The notes: generated by a model not told the origin, from the letters alone. Positions 6,850 through 16,440 are shown, counted from the stretch's first letter. The stretch is DNA of 42,364 bases from Selenomonas sp. oral taxon 892 str. F0426 (GCF_000468035.1 NZ_KI260540.1:95494-137857); one strand, 5' to 3'. Numbers and translations: made by a program.

Positions 6850-8583
6850 ATGGCGGAAAACATTCGCGGAAAAGGGGTTATCTCCGGCATTGCCGTTGGT
6901 AAGGTCATGCTCGCAGGTCAGAACCTCGACGGCTATCTGTCGGCGTACCAGCCTGGCTCGATTGCCCAGGAGCAGAGTAAAGCGAAGGCGGCGATTGTTG
7001 CCGTCACCGAAGTTCTTCTCGCGACCATTGAACGTCTCAGGAAAGAGGCGCAGACCGAGCAGGCAGCAATCCTCGAGGCGCACCGTATGATGGTGCAGGA
7101 TCCCATGATGGCAGACAACATCAGCTCCAAGATCGAGGCGACAGGCAGTGCCCCACGCGGCATCCTCGATGCGGCAGATGAGCAGGCACAGCTCTTTGAG
7201 CAGATGGAGGATGAGTACTTCGCTGCACGCGCGGTCGACCTGCGCGATGTTGGCAACCGTATCGCAAAATACGTCCTTGGCGTCAAGGAACCTGAGATTG
7301 GCGCGGGGCAGGTTATTCTCTGCGGAGAGGAGATCGAGCCGTCCGTTGTGGCAGGCATGCCCACCGAGCAGATCGCAGGCGTCATTCTCGGCTCCGGCAG
7401 CGCAACGAGCCACGTTGTCATCATCGCCAAGGCACGCGCCATCCCGACGGTGCTCGGCATCGGCGACAAGATCAACCTCATTCATGATGAGGACGAGATC
7501 ATCCTCGACGGCAGCCGCGGCGATATTATCATCCGTCCAAGCGAGGAAGAACGCATCCTCTATCAGAGCAAGATCGAGGAGCAAAAAAAACTTGCGGCAC
7601 ACTACGCCGCACTCAAGGATCTGCCCGCCATGACGAAGGACGGCGTACGCATCGAGCTGACGGCGAACATCGGCACGCACATGGACGTGGACAATGCACT
7701 CACATATGGCGCGGAGGGAGTCGGTCTCTTCCGCTCCGAGTTTGTCTTTATGGGCTCCACCACGATCCCCACCGAGGAGGATCAGTTCAAGGCATACCGC
7801 CAGGCCGTTGAGAAATGCAACGGCAAGATCTGCGTCATCCGCACGATGGACATCGGCGGTGACAAGCCTCTCCCCTATCTCAACATCGCCCCGGAGGAGA
7901 ACCCGTTCCTTGGCTACCGGGCCCTCCGCATCAGTCTCGATCGACACGATCTCTTCCTCCCTCAGATCAAGGCGATCCTGCGCGCAGGACTCTACGGCAA
8001 GGCTGCGATGATGGTGCCCATGATCATCAGCGTGAGCGAGATCCAGCGCGTACTGAAACTCGTCGAGCAAGCAAAGGTGGAGCTTGCCCACGAGGGCAAG
8101 GAGTACTCCGACGATGTGCAGATCGGCATCATGGTTGAGACGCCGGCAGCAGCCGTTGTCTCCCCTCTCCTCTCCCAGTATGTCGACTTCTTCAGCATCG
8201 GCACGAACGACCTCATCCAGTATACGCTCGCGGTCGACCGCGGCAACGCACAGATCGCGAACCTCTACAACCCATTCAACCCTGCCGTCCTGCGCCTCAT
8301 CCAGCGCACGATCCAGAGCGCGCGCGAGCGCGGCATCTGGGCGGGCATGTGCGGCGAGATGGCGAGCGACCCGTATGCCGCCGTCATCCTGCTCGGCATG
8401 GGCATCACGGAGCTCTCCATGAGCGCACCGTCAATTCCGCGCGTCAAGGAGATGATCCGCTCTGTCACATCGACACAGGCAAAGGAACTCCTCGCCGATG
8501 TCATGAAGATGGAGCACGGTGTCGAGATCCGCGCCTACCTGCACAAGATGCTCGAGGGCTCAGACGCGAGCGCAGGAATCTGA
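6850..8583 (+). CDS. ptsI: PTS Enzyme I (phosphoenolpyruvate-protein phosphotransferase)
   Basis: Enzyme I takes phosphate from phosphoenolpyruvate and transfers it to HPr, the first step of the PTS. The 577-residue length is normal. Visible landmarks are the N-terminal GKGVISGIAVGKV, the phospho-histidine motif SATSHVVIIAKARAIPTV (about 190), the barrel motif GADGVGLFRSEF-like EGVGLFRSEFVFM (about 293-305), IGTNDLIQYTLAVDR (about 452-466) and the active-site Cys in WAGMCGEMA (about 498-506). It forms an operon with ptsH, followed by a strong hairpin. Confidence 0.97.
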   Translation: MAENIRGKGVISGIAVGKVMLAGQNLDGYLSAYQPGSIAQEQSKAKAAIVAVTEVLLATIERLRKEAQTEQAAILEAHRMMVQDPMMADNISSKIEATGSAPRGILDAADEQAQLFEQMEDEYFAARAVDLRDVGNRIAKYVLGVKEPEIGAGQVILCGEEIEPSVVAGMPTEQIAGVILGSGSATSHVVIIAKARAIPTVLGIGDKINLIHDEDEIILDGSRGDIIIRPSEEERILYQSKIEEQKKLAAHYAALKDLPAMTKDGVRIELTANIGTHMDVDNALTYGAEGVGLFRSEFVFMGSTTIPTEEDQFKAYRQAVEKCNGKICVIRTMDIGGDKPLPYLNIAPEENPFLGYRALRISLDRHDLFLPQIKAILRAGLYGKAAMMVPMIISVSEIQRVLKLVEQAKVELAHEGKEYSDDVQIGIMVETPAAAVVSPLLSQYVDFFSIGTNDLIQYTLAVDRGNAQIANLYNPFNPAVLRLIQRTIQSARERGIWAGMCGEMASDPYAAVILLGMGITELSMSAPSIPRVKEMIRSVTSTQAKELLADVMKMEHGVEIRAYLHKMLEGSDASAGI

Positions 8584-8663
8584 GGAATCGCTGATTGTTG
8601 CAAAAGGCACAGACAAGAACGTCATTTTACGCCATACTGTAGGCGTGTGTTATATTTTGAGAG

Positions 8664-8705
8664 AATTTCCTGCTGCGCTCAGCACAGCAGGAAATTTTCG
8701 TTTTG
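8664..8705 (+). terminator. Terminator hairpin after ptsI
   Basis: AATTTCCTGCTG (8664-8675) pairs perfectly over 12 bp with CAGCAGGAAATT (8685-8696) around a 9-base loop, followed by TTCGTTTT. It lies just upstream of the ferredoxin start, so it ends the pts operon and could also limit readthrough into the ferredoxin gene. Confidence 0.75.
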
Positions 8706-8715
8706 GGAAACGCTT

Positions 8716-8922
8716 ATGAACCTATCCATCGACCAAGCCGCATGCGTCTGCTGCGGCATGTGTGCAGAGCGCCTGCCCGCCGTCTTTCGCATCGACCATG
8801 CAGCACGGTCTGCTGTACTGATACGCCAGCCCATACCGACAGAGCAGGACGATGCCCTCGAGGCGGCGGAGGACTGCCCCACAGGTGCAATTATTTCTTC
8901 GTTTTTCATGGCAAATCCCTAA
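8716..8922 (+). CDS. Small 4Fe-4S ferredoxin
   Basis: A 68-residue electron carrier of the single-cluster ferredoxin type. The cluster ligands are Cys in CVCCGMC (residues about 10-16, CxxCxxC spacing) and the distant Cys in EDCPTGAI near residue 57. The extra Cys found in many relatives before PxVF is replaced by Leu (LPAVF); it is not a ligand. The ATG at 8716 matches the family start (MNLSIDQAACV). The ribosome binding site (GGGAA) is weak. Physiological partner is unknown; neighbours ptsI and galM give no clue. Confidence 0.85.
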   Translation: MNLSIDQAACVCCGMCAERLPAVFRIDHAARSAVLIRQPIPTEQDDALEAAEDCPTGAIISSFFMANP

Positions 8923-8997
8923 AGATATGATAAAATAAAAGGGATTTTTCGATTGTCATTTTCAATGGCGGCACAGCTGCTGCGGAGGGAATCTACA

Positions 8998-10071
8998 ATG
9001 ACAGAGCTGAAGAAGGAACTGTTCGGCACGATGCCGGGCGGTGACCGAATCGAACTCTATACGCTGACAAACGAGCGCGGCAGCTCCGTCGCCATCACCA
9101 CCTACGGCGCGCGTCTTGTGAAGTTCGAACGACTCGTCGGGGGAAAACCGCTCGACATCGTGCTCGGCTATGAGACCGGCGAGGACTACGTCGCAGACAC
9201 CGCCTCGATGGGCGCTGTCGTCGGACGGCACGCAAACCGCATCGCGGGCGGACGCGTCACGATCGCAGGGCGCCCCTATCAGCTCGAACTGAACACGGGT
9301 TCCAAGAAGCAAAACCACATCCACGGAGGCTCGAAGGGGCTGCACTACCATCTCTGGACGGCGGAAATCGTGGACGGCGGCGTGGAGTTCGCCGTCGTCA
9401 GCCCCGACGGCGAGGGCGGTTACCCCGGCAACTTCGCGGCAAAGGTTGCCTATCGCCTCACGGACGACGATGCACTCTCGATCTCCTACCGTGCCGTCAG
9501 CGACGCAGATACGATCTGCAACCTCACAAACCACACCTACTTCAACCTCGAGGGCGCGACTGCGCCAAGCGTACTCGACCACGAAGCACAGATCTACGCC
9601 GACGAGTTTACATGGGCGGATGCGGAGTCCCTGCCCGACGGACGCATTCTCCCGGTTGTCGGCACACCGATGGACTTCACGGCACCGCACAGGATCGGTG
9701 AGCGCATCGATGCGGACTACGACCAGCTGCAGATGGCAGGCGGCTACGACCACAATTGGGTCCTGCGCGGCGACTTCGCCCCCGAACCGTATTCCCACCT
9801 AAAGAAGGCGGCACGCGTCACATCGCAGAAAACGGGACTCGCACTCTCCTGCTACACAACGCAGGTCGGCATGCAGTTCTACACGGGCAACGCGCTTGCG
9901 AAAAAGCCTCTCATCGGCAAGGGCGGCATCCCCTTTCCGCGTCGCGGCGGCTTCTGCCTCGAGACACAGTTCTTCCCGAATGCGCCCGCCAACCCGACGT
10001 TTCTGCAGCCCAAGCTGCGCATGGGCGAGGTATGGGAGGCGGAGACCGTCTACAAGCTCGATGATGTATGA
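8998..10071 (+). CDS. galM: Aldose 1-epimerase (mutarotase)
   Basis: Interconverts alpha and beta anomers of aldoses such as glucose and galactose. The 357-residue product shows the family landmarks: TTYGARLVKFERL, GAVVGRHANRIAGG with a substrate-contacting Asn/Arg region (about 75-88), NHIHGGSKGLHYHLW, the catalytic-histidine motif NHTYFNLEG (about 181-189), GGYDHNWVL (about 250) and the C-terminal CLETQFFPNAPANP with the catalytic Glu. The ATG at 8998 has a GGAGGG site; the longer frame to 8953 adds residues outside the family pattern. It appears monocistronic. Confidence 0.94.
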   Translation: MTELKKELFGTMPGGDRIELYTLTNERGSSVAITTYGARLVKFERLVGGKPLDIVLGYETGEDYVADTASMGAVVGRHANRIAGGRVTIAGRPYQLELNTGSKKQNHIHGGSKGLHYHLWTAEIVDGGVEFAVVSPDGEGGYPGNFAAKVAYRLTDDDALSISYRAVSDADTICNLTNHTYFNLEGATAPSVLDHEAQIYADEFTWADAESLPDGRILPVVGTPMDFTAPHRIGERIDADYDQLQMAGGYDHNWVLRGDFAPEPYSHLKKAARVTSQKTGLALSCYTTQVGMQFYTGNALAKKPLIGKGGIPFPRRGGFCLETQFFPNAPANPTFLQPKLRMGEVWEAETVYKLDDV

Positions 10072-10155
10072 ACACTTCATTAGGACCACGTCATATCTAT
10101 AGAAATAACTTATAGCAATCCAAGTTTTTTCAATCACCCGTTTATACAAAATCGC

Positions 10156-10184
10156 TAGACATTTCTATGAAAGAAGGGTAAAAT
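10156..10184 (+). promoter_or_regulatory. Promoter of sucC-sucD
   Basis: TAGACA (10156-10161) and TAAAAT (10179-10184) are separated by exactly 17 bases, a good vegetative promoter. A 12-bp perfect palindrome TATCTATAGATA (10187-10198) covers the expected start of transcription, and its 10-base core recurs upstream at 10094-10103, suggesting a regulator site. Confidence 0.7.
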
Positions 10185-10234
10185 AGTATCTATAGATAAG
10201 TTCTGCTCACAAAAATTAAGGGGAGGATGACTAG

Positions 10235-11431
10235 ATGAATATTCATGAGTACCAGGCCAAACAGCTTCTGCGTGAGTATGGCGTGAACGTACCGAACGGG
10301 CTGCCGGCACTCAGCGTCAGCGAGGCTGTCACCAGCGCAGAGAAACTGGACGTACCCGTTGTCGTCGTTAAGGCGCAGATCCATGCGGGCGGCCGCGGCA
10401 AAGCGGGCGGCGTCAAGATTGCCAAGACGCCTGTGGAGGTAGCTTCGTTCGCCCAGGAACTGCTCGGCAAGACCCTGGTCACCCATCAGACCGGCCCCGA
10501 GGGCAAGGTCATCGAACGCCTCCTCATCGAGGAAGCCTCAAAGATCAAAAAAGAATACTACCTCTCCTTCATCGTTGATCGTCAGACTGCAAACATCGTC
10601 ATGATGGGTTCTGAGGAGGGCGGAGTCGATATTGAGAACGTGGCTGCAGAGACGCCGGAAAAGATTTTCATGGAGTACATCGATCCCGTGACCGGGCTTG
10701 CTGCATTCCAGGCAACACGCATGGCATACGCCATCAATATCCCAGAGCCGGCAATCCGCAGAGCGGTCACAATCATGCAAAAGCTATACAGCGCCTTTAT
10801 TGCCAAGGACTGCTCGCAGATTGAGATCAACCCGCTCGTCCTCACCGAGGATGATAAGATGGTCGTGCTCGATGCAAAGATCAATTTTGACGACAGTGCC
10901 CTCTACCGTCACCCCGAGATCGCCGTTCTCCGCGACGAGAGCGAGGAGGATCCGAAGGAGCGCAAAGCAGCCGCCTCCGGCCTCAACTACGTCAACCTCG
11001 GCGGCGATGTCGCATGTATGGTCAACGGCGCGGGACTTGCTATGGCGACCGTCGATATGCTTAAGTTCTATGGCGGTGAGCCGGCGAACTTTCTCGATGT
11101 CGGTGGTGACTCTGAGCCTGAAAAGATCGCCAAGGCGTTCAAGATCATGCTTTCCGGAGGACAGGCAAAGGGCATCTTCGTCAACATCTTCGGCGGAATC
11201 AACCGCTGCGACAACATCGCGAAGGGCATTGTCGAGGCTGCGCACATCGTCTCCAAAGACGGCCATTCCCTCCCCGTCCCTGTCGTCGTACGCCTCGAAG
11301 GTTCAATGGTCGAAGAGGGACGCGAGATCCTCCGAAACACCCCCATTGCGAACGTATTCACCTGCCCCACAATGGAGAAAGGCGCCGAGCAGATCGTTCG
11401 GCTTGTCGCAGAAGCGCGGGAAAAGGAATAA
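10235..11431 (+). CDS. sucC: Succinate-CoA ligase beta subunit
   Basis: The beta subunit of succinyl-CoA synthetase binds the nucleotide and catalyses, with SucD, the reversible conversion of succinyl-CoA and ADP or GDP to succinate, CoA and ATP or GTP. The 398-residue product begins with the conserved [17 protein letters not shown] and contains the ATP-grasp fold ([19 protein letters not shown], about 45-63), [12 protein letters not shown] (about 198-209), [12 protein letters not shown] (about 264-275) and [12 protein letters not shown] (about 312-323). A GGGGAGG site precedes the ATG. It is followed by sucD after 20 bases. Confidence 0.97.
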   Translation: MNIHEYQAKQLLREYGVNVPNGLPALSVSEAVTSAEKLDVPVVVVKAQIHAGGRGKAGGVKIAKTPVEVASFAQELLGKTLVTHQTGPEGKVIERLLIEEASKIKKEYYLSFIVDRQTANIVMMGSEEGGVDIENVAAETPEKIFMEYIDPVTGLAAFQATRMAYAINIPEPAIRRAVTIMQKLYSAFIAKDCSQIEINPLVLTEDDKMVVLDAKINFDDSALYRHPEIAVLRDESEEDPKERKAAASGLNYVNLGGDVACMVNGAGLAMATVDMLKFYGGEPANFLDVGGDSEPEKIAKAFKIMLSGGQAKGIFVNIFGGINRCDNIAKGIVEAAHIVSKDGHSLPVPVVVRLEGSMVEEGREILRNTPIANVFTCPTMEKGAEQIVRLVAEAREKE

Positions 11432-11451
11432 AGGGAACGGGAGGTCAAGCA

Positions 11452-12357
11452 ATGTCAGTTCTGATTGATAAAGATACCAAAGTCATCGTCCAGGGGATCA
11501 CTGGTAAGGCGGCACAGTTCCACACGAAGCAAATGATCGCCTACGGCACGAAGATTGTCGCCGGCGTTACGCCCGGCAAAGCAGGTCAGACCATTGAAGG
11601 TGTGCCCGTATTCAATACAGTCGCAGACGCAGTCAAGGCAACGGGTGCAACCGTCTCCGTCATCTACGTCCCCGCGCGCTTTGCTGCAGACTCCATCATG
11701 GAGGCGGTAGATGCCAAGCTCAACCTCGTCGTCTGTATCACTGAGCACATCCCCGTGCTCGACATGGTCAAGGTGCGCCGCTACATGCGCGGTAAGAGCA
11801 CGCGCCTGCTTGGGCCAAACTGCCCGGGCCTGCTCACCTCCATGCAGTCTAAGGTCGGCATCACGCCGGCGACCATCAGTAAGCCAGGTCATGTCGGTGT
11901 TATCTCTCGCTCCGGCACCCTCACCTACGAAGCAGCGTTCCAGCTCACGAATGCAGGCATTGGTCAGACAACAACTGTCGGAATCGGCGGTGATCCGGTC
12001 AAGGGGCTCGACTTCATTGATATTCTAAAGCTCTTCCGTGATGATCCGGACACCTACGCGGTCCTCATGATCGGTGAAATCGGCGGTCATGCAGAGGAAG
12101 ACGCTGCAAAATGGATCCAGGAGAATATGCAGGACAAACCGGTCGCCGCATTTATCGCCGGCCGCCAGGCGCCTCCAGGCAAGCGCATGGGGCACGCTGG
12201 CGCGATCATTTCCGGTGGTAAGGGAATGGCCTCGGACAAGGTAAAGGCACTCAACAGAGCGGGCATTCCCGTTGCCGAGACTGTCGCGCATATCGGTGAG
12301 ACTATGGTGAAACTCCTCAAAGATCGCGGCATCTACGAAAAATGTCACACCTGCTGA
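11452..12357 (+). CDS. sucD: Succinate-CoA ligase alpha subunit
   Basis: The alpha subunit binds CoA and carries the phospho-histidine intermediate. The 301-residue product has the CoA-binding N-terminus ([20 protein letters not shown]), [21 protein letters not shown] (about 123-131), [10 protein letters not shown] (about 150-159), [14 protein letters not shown] (about 181-194) and the active-site His in [15 protein letters not shown] (about 246). It is co-transcribed with sucC and ends at a clear terminator. In an anaerobe the enzyme may run toward succinyl-CoA or in succinate-producing fermentation; direction is not shown by the sequence. Confidence 0.97.
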   Translation: MSVLIDKDTKVIVQGITGKAAQFHTKQMIAYGTKIVAGVTPGKAGQTIEGVPVFNTVADAVKATGATVSVIYVPARFAADSIMEAVDAKLNLVVCITEHIPVLDMVKVRRYMRGKSTRLLGPNCPGLLTSMQSKVGITPATISKPGHVGVISRSGTLTYEAAFQLTNAGIGQTTTVGIGGDPVKGLDFIDILKLFRDDPDTYAVLMIGEIGGHAEEDAAKWIQENMQDKPVAAFIAGRQAPPGKRMGHAGAIISGGKGMASDKVKALNRAGIPVAETVAHIGETMVKLLKDRGIYEKCHTC

Positions 12358-12376
12358 GGCACTTGATAACATAACG

Positions 12377-12404
12377 AAGTCCCCGCACAGCCGGGGACTT
12401 TTTT
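12377..12404 (+). terminator. Intrinsic terminator of sucCD
   Basis: AAGTCCCCG (12377-12385) pairs with CGGGGACTT (12392-12400) around a 6-base loop and runs into six T. A textbook rho-independent terminator. Confidence 0.95.
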
Positions 12405-12436
12405 CGTGCTGATTTTATCTTCTAGGTCTTTTGAAC

Positions 12437-12481
12437 CTGTCATTTATGACAGGTTCAAAAATTCTAAAAGTATGCTACAAT
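12437..12481 (+). promoter_or_regulatory. Regulon operator and extended -10 promoter of the TPM/LemA operon
   Basis: The operator CTGTCATTTATGACAG (12437-12452, extended to ACC...GGT) is followed 23 bases later by TACAAT (12476-12481) preceded by TATGC, an extended -10. No -35 hexamer is apparent; the operator takes its place, as for an activator. The same arrangement recurs at five other promoters in the window. The predicted transcript starts near 12488. Confidence 0.82.
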
Positions 12482-12524
12482 GACATTAAGTATGTATGTA
12501 AGCGACCGCCATGAAAGGATGTGA

Positions 12525-13862
12525 ATGATTATGAACGGTGCCAAAGAGGGGCGCGGATTCCTCGCACTCCTCCTTGTACTCATGCTCCTGCTCACCATCG
12601 GCAGCCCTGCGGCGGATGCCGCCCAAAGCCGGCTGCGCGGTACGACGACCGTCACGGCGAGCGATCTGCTCGCAAAGCCCGCGCAGCGCGCGTACATTGT
12701 TGACACGGCGGGTATGGTCTCGGCCGAGGATGCCGCGCAGATCGCGAAGATCGGAGCGGAGCTGCGCAGCAAAACAAAGGCGGAAGTCGTCGTCGTCACC
12801 GTACCGACGCTCGGCGACACGGACATCGAGTCGTACGCGAACGACCTCTTTCGCAGCTGGGGCATCGGCGACGCGCGGCTGAACAACGGTGTCCTCCTGC
12901 TCATCGCCAAGGATGACCGCGCATTCCGCATCGAGGTCGGCTACGGTCTCGAGGGCGCCATCACGGACGGCTACGCCGGCAGTGTCCTCGACGCGATGAA
13001 GGGAGAGTTCCGCAAGGAAAACTACTCTCCCGCGATCCTGCAGGCGTATATCACGCTCGCACAAAAGGCAGCTGCGGAGTACGGCGTTGGCCTCGAAAGC
13101 CTTGGTGCCGCCCTCGGGATCCCCGCGAAACCCACGCATTTGGGCAGCGTAGCAGACTTTGGCGAAATGCTGATGCCGGAGGATGCGACAGCGATTGAGC
13201 GGATGGGCGGCGATCTCACGAACGCGGCCGATGTACAGATGATTGTTGTCACCATGCCGACGCTCAAAGGCGTGGATGCAAGGCGGTTTGCGCAGCAGCT
13301 CTTTGCCGACTGGCAGCTGAAGGATGCGGCTCACGGGAACACAGCGCTGCTCTTTATCGCAAAGGAGGAGCGCGAGGTGTTCTTCCTATTCGGGTCTGCC
13401 CTGACCGAGATGGAGCAGGAGCACGACACGACCTACGCCGTCAACCGCATTCGCTCCGAGTTCCCCTTTGACAAGGACGATATTTCCGAGGAGGTCCGAA
13501 AGGGCTACGCCACAGTCGGCGCACGGCTGTGCGAGAAAGCGCATGTCGCCGTGCCGGACTCCGTCGACGAGGGCGGCAGTGAACCCTTCTACGTCTACAT
13601 CTTCGGCTTCCTCATCTTCATCCCGCTCCTCCTGCTCCTCCTCTGGATTGTGGGGCAGGTATTCGGGCTTGCCTTCTTCTCGCTGGCCGCTCTGTTGAAC
13701 CTCCTCAGCTCCGGAAAATACGGCAACATGGGCGGTGGATCGGGCAGTGGCAGATATGATGAGGATGACCGCCCAACCTATCGCAGCGGCGGTGGCTCCT
13801 CGGGCGGCGGCGGCTACGGCGGAGGCTCCTCGGGCGGCGGCGGTGCGTCAGGCAATTGGTAG
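12525..13862 (+). CDS. Secreted/membrane protein with two TPM domains
   Basis: A 445-residue envelope protein. It has an N-terminal signal segment (about 9-32), a complete TPM domain (about 55-165, YIVDTAGMVSAEDAAQI ... VEVGYGLEGAITDGY-type motif), and a second, degenerate TPM domain (about 205-340). A membrane segment follows (about 352-375), then a cytoplasmic tail rich in Gly and Ser ending GGGASGNW. TPM proteins of this kind (YgcG, DUF477) are usually encoded next to LemA, as here, and are tied to envelope or membrane-protein homeostasis; the biochemical role is unsettled. It is the first gene of the operator-driven operon. Confidence 0.88.
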   Translation: MIMNGAKEGRGFLALLLVLMLLLTIGSPAADAAQSRLRGTTTVTASDLLAKPAQRAYIVDTAGMVSAEDAAQIAKIGAELRSKTKAEVVVVTVPTLGDTDIESYANDLFRSWGIGDARLNNGVLLLIAKDDRAFRIEVGYGLEGAITDGYAGSVLDAMKGEFRKENYSPAILQAYITLAQKAAAEYGVGLESLGAALGIPAKPTHLGSVADFGEMLMPEDATAIERMGGDLTNAADVQMIVVTMPTLKGVDARRFAQQLFADWQLKDAAHGNTALLFIAKEEREVFFLFGSALTEMEQEHDTTYAVNRIRSEFPFDKDDISEEVRKGYATVGARLCEKAHVAVPDSVDEGGSEPFYVYIFGFLIFIPLLLLLLWIVGQVFGLAFFSLAALLNLLSSGKYGNMGGGSGSGRYDEDDRPTYRSGGGSSGGGGYGGGSSGGGGASGNW

Positions 13863-13883
13863 TTGAAGGCTACTATGCTCAAT

Positions 13884-13952
13884 CCCAAAGCCTCCCCTGC
13901 CAAAGCGGGGGAGGGGGACCGTGCGGCAGCACGGTGGAAGGGGCGCCTTGAG
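13884..13952. repeat. GC-rich double-hairpin repeat, copy 2
   Basis: Copy of the element at 3028-3089, in the opposite orientation, lying between the TPM gene and lemA. It has CCAAAGCCTCCCC...GGGGGAGG (hairpin 1), ACCGTGC-GGCA-GCACGGT (hairpin 2, 7-bp stem) and GGAAGGGGCGCCTT. The stem of hairpin 2 differs in sequence from copy 1 but still pairs. No T-run follows, so it is probably not a full terminator. Confidence 0.75.
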
Positions 13953-13989
13953 CGATCTAGGCTGCATTACACGAAAGGAAGTTTTTACG

Positions 13990-14559
13990 ATGAACAACAA
14001 GGGCTTTATCTCCGTCGGGGTCGTCATTCTCGTCGTCATCCTCATCGCCCTCGGCGGCTTCTTCTCTCTCTATAACGGACTGAAGGAGGCAGAGATCCGC
14101 GTCGACGCCTCCTACGGACAGGTCGAGAACCAGATGCAGCGGCGCAGCGACCTCATCCCGAATCTCGTGAACACGGTCAAGGGCTATGACGTACACGAAA
14201 AAACCATCATCGAGGAGGTTGTAAATGCGCGTGCCAAACTTGCGGGTGCGCAGGGCGTGGAGCAGATGGACGCGGCGAACGCAGAGCTGACGGGTGCACT
14301 TGGCCGCCTCTTTGCCATCGCGGAGGCCTATCCCGATCTCAAGGCAAACACGCAGTATCTCGAGCTGATGCGTGAGCTGTCCGGCTCCGAGAACCGCATC
14401 GCCGTCGCACGCCGCGACTACAACGAGGCAGTGCGCGAGTACAACGTCCGCATCTCGACCTTCCCCGGCATGTTCCTCGCGGGCTTCATGGGCATGACGC
14501 AAAAGCCCCAATTCAAAGCAAAGGAGGGCGCGGACGCCGTCCCCGAGGTGAAGTTCTGA
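13990..14559 (+). CDS. lemA: LemA family protein
   Basis: A 189-residue LemA-family protein: one N-terminal membrane helix (about 6-26, ISVGVVILVVILIALGGFF), the conserved YNGLKEAEIRVDASYGQVENQMQRR-type start of the helical bundle, RRSDLIPNLVNTVKGYDVHEK (about 52-72) and the ending RISTFPGMFLAGFMGM. LemA proteins are widespread and often paired with TPM proteins; their molecular role is not established. The ATG at 13990 has an AAAGGAAG site. It lies in the same transcript as the TPM gene. Confidence 0.93.
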   Translation: MNNKGFISVGVVILVVILIALGGFFSLYNGLKEAEIRVDASYGQVENQMQRRSDLIPNLVNTVKGYDVHEKTIIEEVVNARAKLAGAQGVEQMDAANAELTGALGRLFAIAEAYPDLKANTQYLELMRELSGSENRIAVARRDYNEAVREYNVRISTFPGMFLAGFMGMTQKPQFKAKEGADAVPEVKF

Positions 14560-14590
14560 TGTAATTTCGAACCGCGAAAGGGTGAGAACA

Positions 14591-15475
14591 ATGCTCCATA
14601 CCTACGCTGCAAAATGCGCATTTGCCGCTCTCACAGCCCTCTCCATCTGCACAAGCGCAGCATTCGCCGCGCCCACGGTCCCAGATGCAGAGGCACAGCT
14701 GGATGTAATCGCGCGCTCCCACGCCCTAAAGGCGGAGATTGACACAGTCCGCATCCGCAGCCGCGAAAATATGACTGCATATAAATTCTGCGCTGCCGTC
14801 ACGGATCTTGACGGCGACGGGCGGCTCGAACTCCTCATCAGCCGCCGGACGCTCAGCTATGAGCCGCTCCTGCGTGCGGGAAACGAGATCTCAGAGGAGC
14901 AAAAAGAAGGTCTCACAGAGCTTGCGGAGATGTTTCCCCGCTATATCCACGGTGCGGCTTATGAGATCAACGCGGACGGCACACGTCTTGTGCCGCTTGA
15001 CATCGTGGACAGCAGGACGTCTGCAGAGCTCCCCTATAAGGGCGGCGGCTTTCCCGACCTCATGAGCATCCATGTACGGCCGACAGGGACAAACGGCACT
15101 CCGGTCTATTTGGCATCTGCCGCGCGCCTGACCGGCGAGAGCAGCCTGGAAGACGGCCAAGAACGATACGGCATCGTGGGCGAGGGGTACACGATCCGTC
15201 TTGAGGACGGTGCGCTCATCGTTGCGCAGACGAGCATCACCAGTGGGACTGCCGGGGTCTACGGAGCATACGTCGAGCCGTACTATACATGGAGCCAGGA
15301 CCTCGTCACAGGCCGCACATACGATCCGAGCAGCATCCCGCCTGAGAGCCTCCGCACCGACGACGGGCCCACGCTCGATCCCCTCTCATGGGAGTATCTT
15401 GAGCAAAATCCACACGAAGCGCTCACGTCCTCATGGTACAGCTGGACGCACGACGGAGCGGCGGTCAGAGGATGA
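14591..15475 (+). CDS. Secreted VTDLD-motif protein, paralog 1 (type A)
   Basis: A 294-residue secreted protein of unknown function. It has a signal peptide (about 1-28, cleavage near AAFA-AP), then AEAQLDVIARS, and VTDLDGDGRLELLISR (about 70-85), an acidic loop resembling an EF-hand/dockerin Ca site (DxDGDGxxE). Later it has ISEEQKEGL (about 106) and AAYEINADGTRLVPL. The second half is best matched by the fourth paralog at 17375, so these two form type A. I do not recognise a named family. The start at 14591 is set by the GAAAGGG site. It is one of four consecutive paralogs co-transcribed with lemA. Confidence 0.82.
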   Translation: MLHTYAAKCAFAALTALSICTSAAFAAPTVPDAEAQLDVIARSHALKAEIDTVRIRSRENMTAYKFCAAVTDLDGDGRLELLISRRTLSYEPLLRAGNEISEEQKEGLTELAEMFPRYIHGAAYEINADGTRLVPLDIVDSRTSAELPYKGGGFPDLMSIHVRPTGTNGTPVYLASAARLTGESSLEDGQERYGIVGEGYTIRLEDGALIVAQTSITSGTAGVYGAYVEPYYTWSQDLVTGRTYDPSSIPPESLRTDDGPTLDPLSWEYLEQNPHEALTSSWYSWTHDGAAVRG

Positions 15476-15523
15476 GCGCACGAAAGGTCGTGCCGTAATG
15501 CTTTGCACGAAAGGAGGATCCCC

Positions 15524-16414
15524 ATGAAACACTTCAAGAAAGGATTGCTCGCGGCAGCTGCACTCCTTGTTCTCAGTGCGGTTACCGCATCCGCCGCTGC
15601 TGCCCCCTATGCCTCATCCTCTACTGCAGCGCACATCAAGCATCCCGCCGATGCGAATACGCAGCTGAAGATCATCGCCGAGGCAGAGCCACTCTGGAAG
15701 GACGAATTCGTCGCTCGGTGGGACGAAGGGCAGACACCGCAGCCCCATCTGCTGAACTATGACTCCACCCAGACCCGCTTTGCCGTCACCGACCTCGACG
15801 GCAACGGACGCCTCGAACTGCTCTTCCGTCACGCCGCCATGCTGCCTGTTGCTGAGGGCATCACCCCATATCCCTTTCGCAGCATCCCCACAATGGTCGA
15901 GATGGCGATCTACGAAATCGGCACGGACGGTCGCCTTGCACGCCTCCCCGAGACGGAAAACGGCTACGGCGCCCCCGATCTGATCGGCCTCTGCGCACTC
16001 CATCAGATTAGCGCCGACAACACACGTCCGTACAACATCCGTACGCGAACCATCACAGCCGACGAGCACGGTCACTATCACTATACCGTCGCCTATCAGC
16101 AGGTTGCCATCGCGCGCGGCATCGTCACGTGCAAGCTGCTCGCAGAGGAAAACGGCTATTACAACGTCTATGACATCGACCGCATCGAGGAGGTTCCCAT
16201 CTATGCCAGCATCTACGACGGCAACCCCTCGCATATCGAGATGCCTTATGCGGCCTTCCTGCAGACGGGCTTTTGTCAGGACTTTGACCGAATCTACACG
16301 CCGCCCAGTGCCGTACATTGGATGACCGGCGACGAACTCAACCGTGATCCGCGTGAGGCGCTTGCCGCTTCTTGGCAGGGTTTTGTCTACGGTGTCATCG
16401 ACGGCAAGGGATAA
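15524..16414 (+). CDS. Secreted VTDLD-motif protein, paralog 2 (type B)
   Basis: A 296-residue secreted protein of unknown function with a signal peptide (about 1-27, ending ASAAAAP). The mature part contains EAEPLWKDEFVARWDEGQTP, identical in the next gene, then VTDLDGNGRLELLFRH (about 85-100), a Ca-loop-like motif, and IYEIGTDGRLARLPE. It ends DELNRDPREALAASWQGFVYGVIDGKG, again nearly identical to the next gene. This makes paralogs 2 and 3 (type B) recent duplicates or products of gene conversion. AAAGGAGG precedes the ATG at 15524. Confidence 0.82.
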   Translation: MKHFKKGLLAAAALLVLSAVTASAAAAPYASSSTAAHIKHPADANTQLKIIAEAEPLWKDEFVARWDEGQTPQPHLLNYDSTQTRFAVTDLDGNGRLELLFRHAAMLPVAEGITPYPFRSIPTMVEMAIYEIGTDGRLARLPETENGYGAPDLIGLCALHQISADNTRPYNIRTRTITADEHGHYHYTVAYQQVAIARGIVTCKLLAEENGYYNVYDIDRIEEVPIYASIYDGNPSHIEMPYAAFLQTGFCQDFDRIYTPPSAVHWMTGDELNRDPREALAASWQGFVYGVIDGKG

Positions 16415-16440
16415 AGATTTTTCACGAAAGGGGTACGGCA

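Noticed and set aside
6832-8091. A 419-codon minus-strand open frame opposite ptsI
   Set aside because: Enzyme I is certain on the plus strand; the antisense frame has no recognisable feature.
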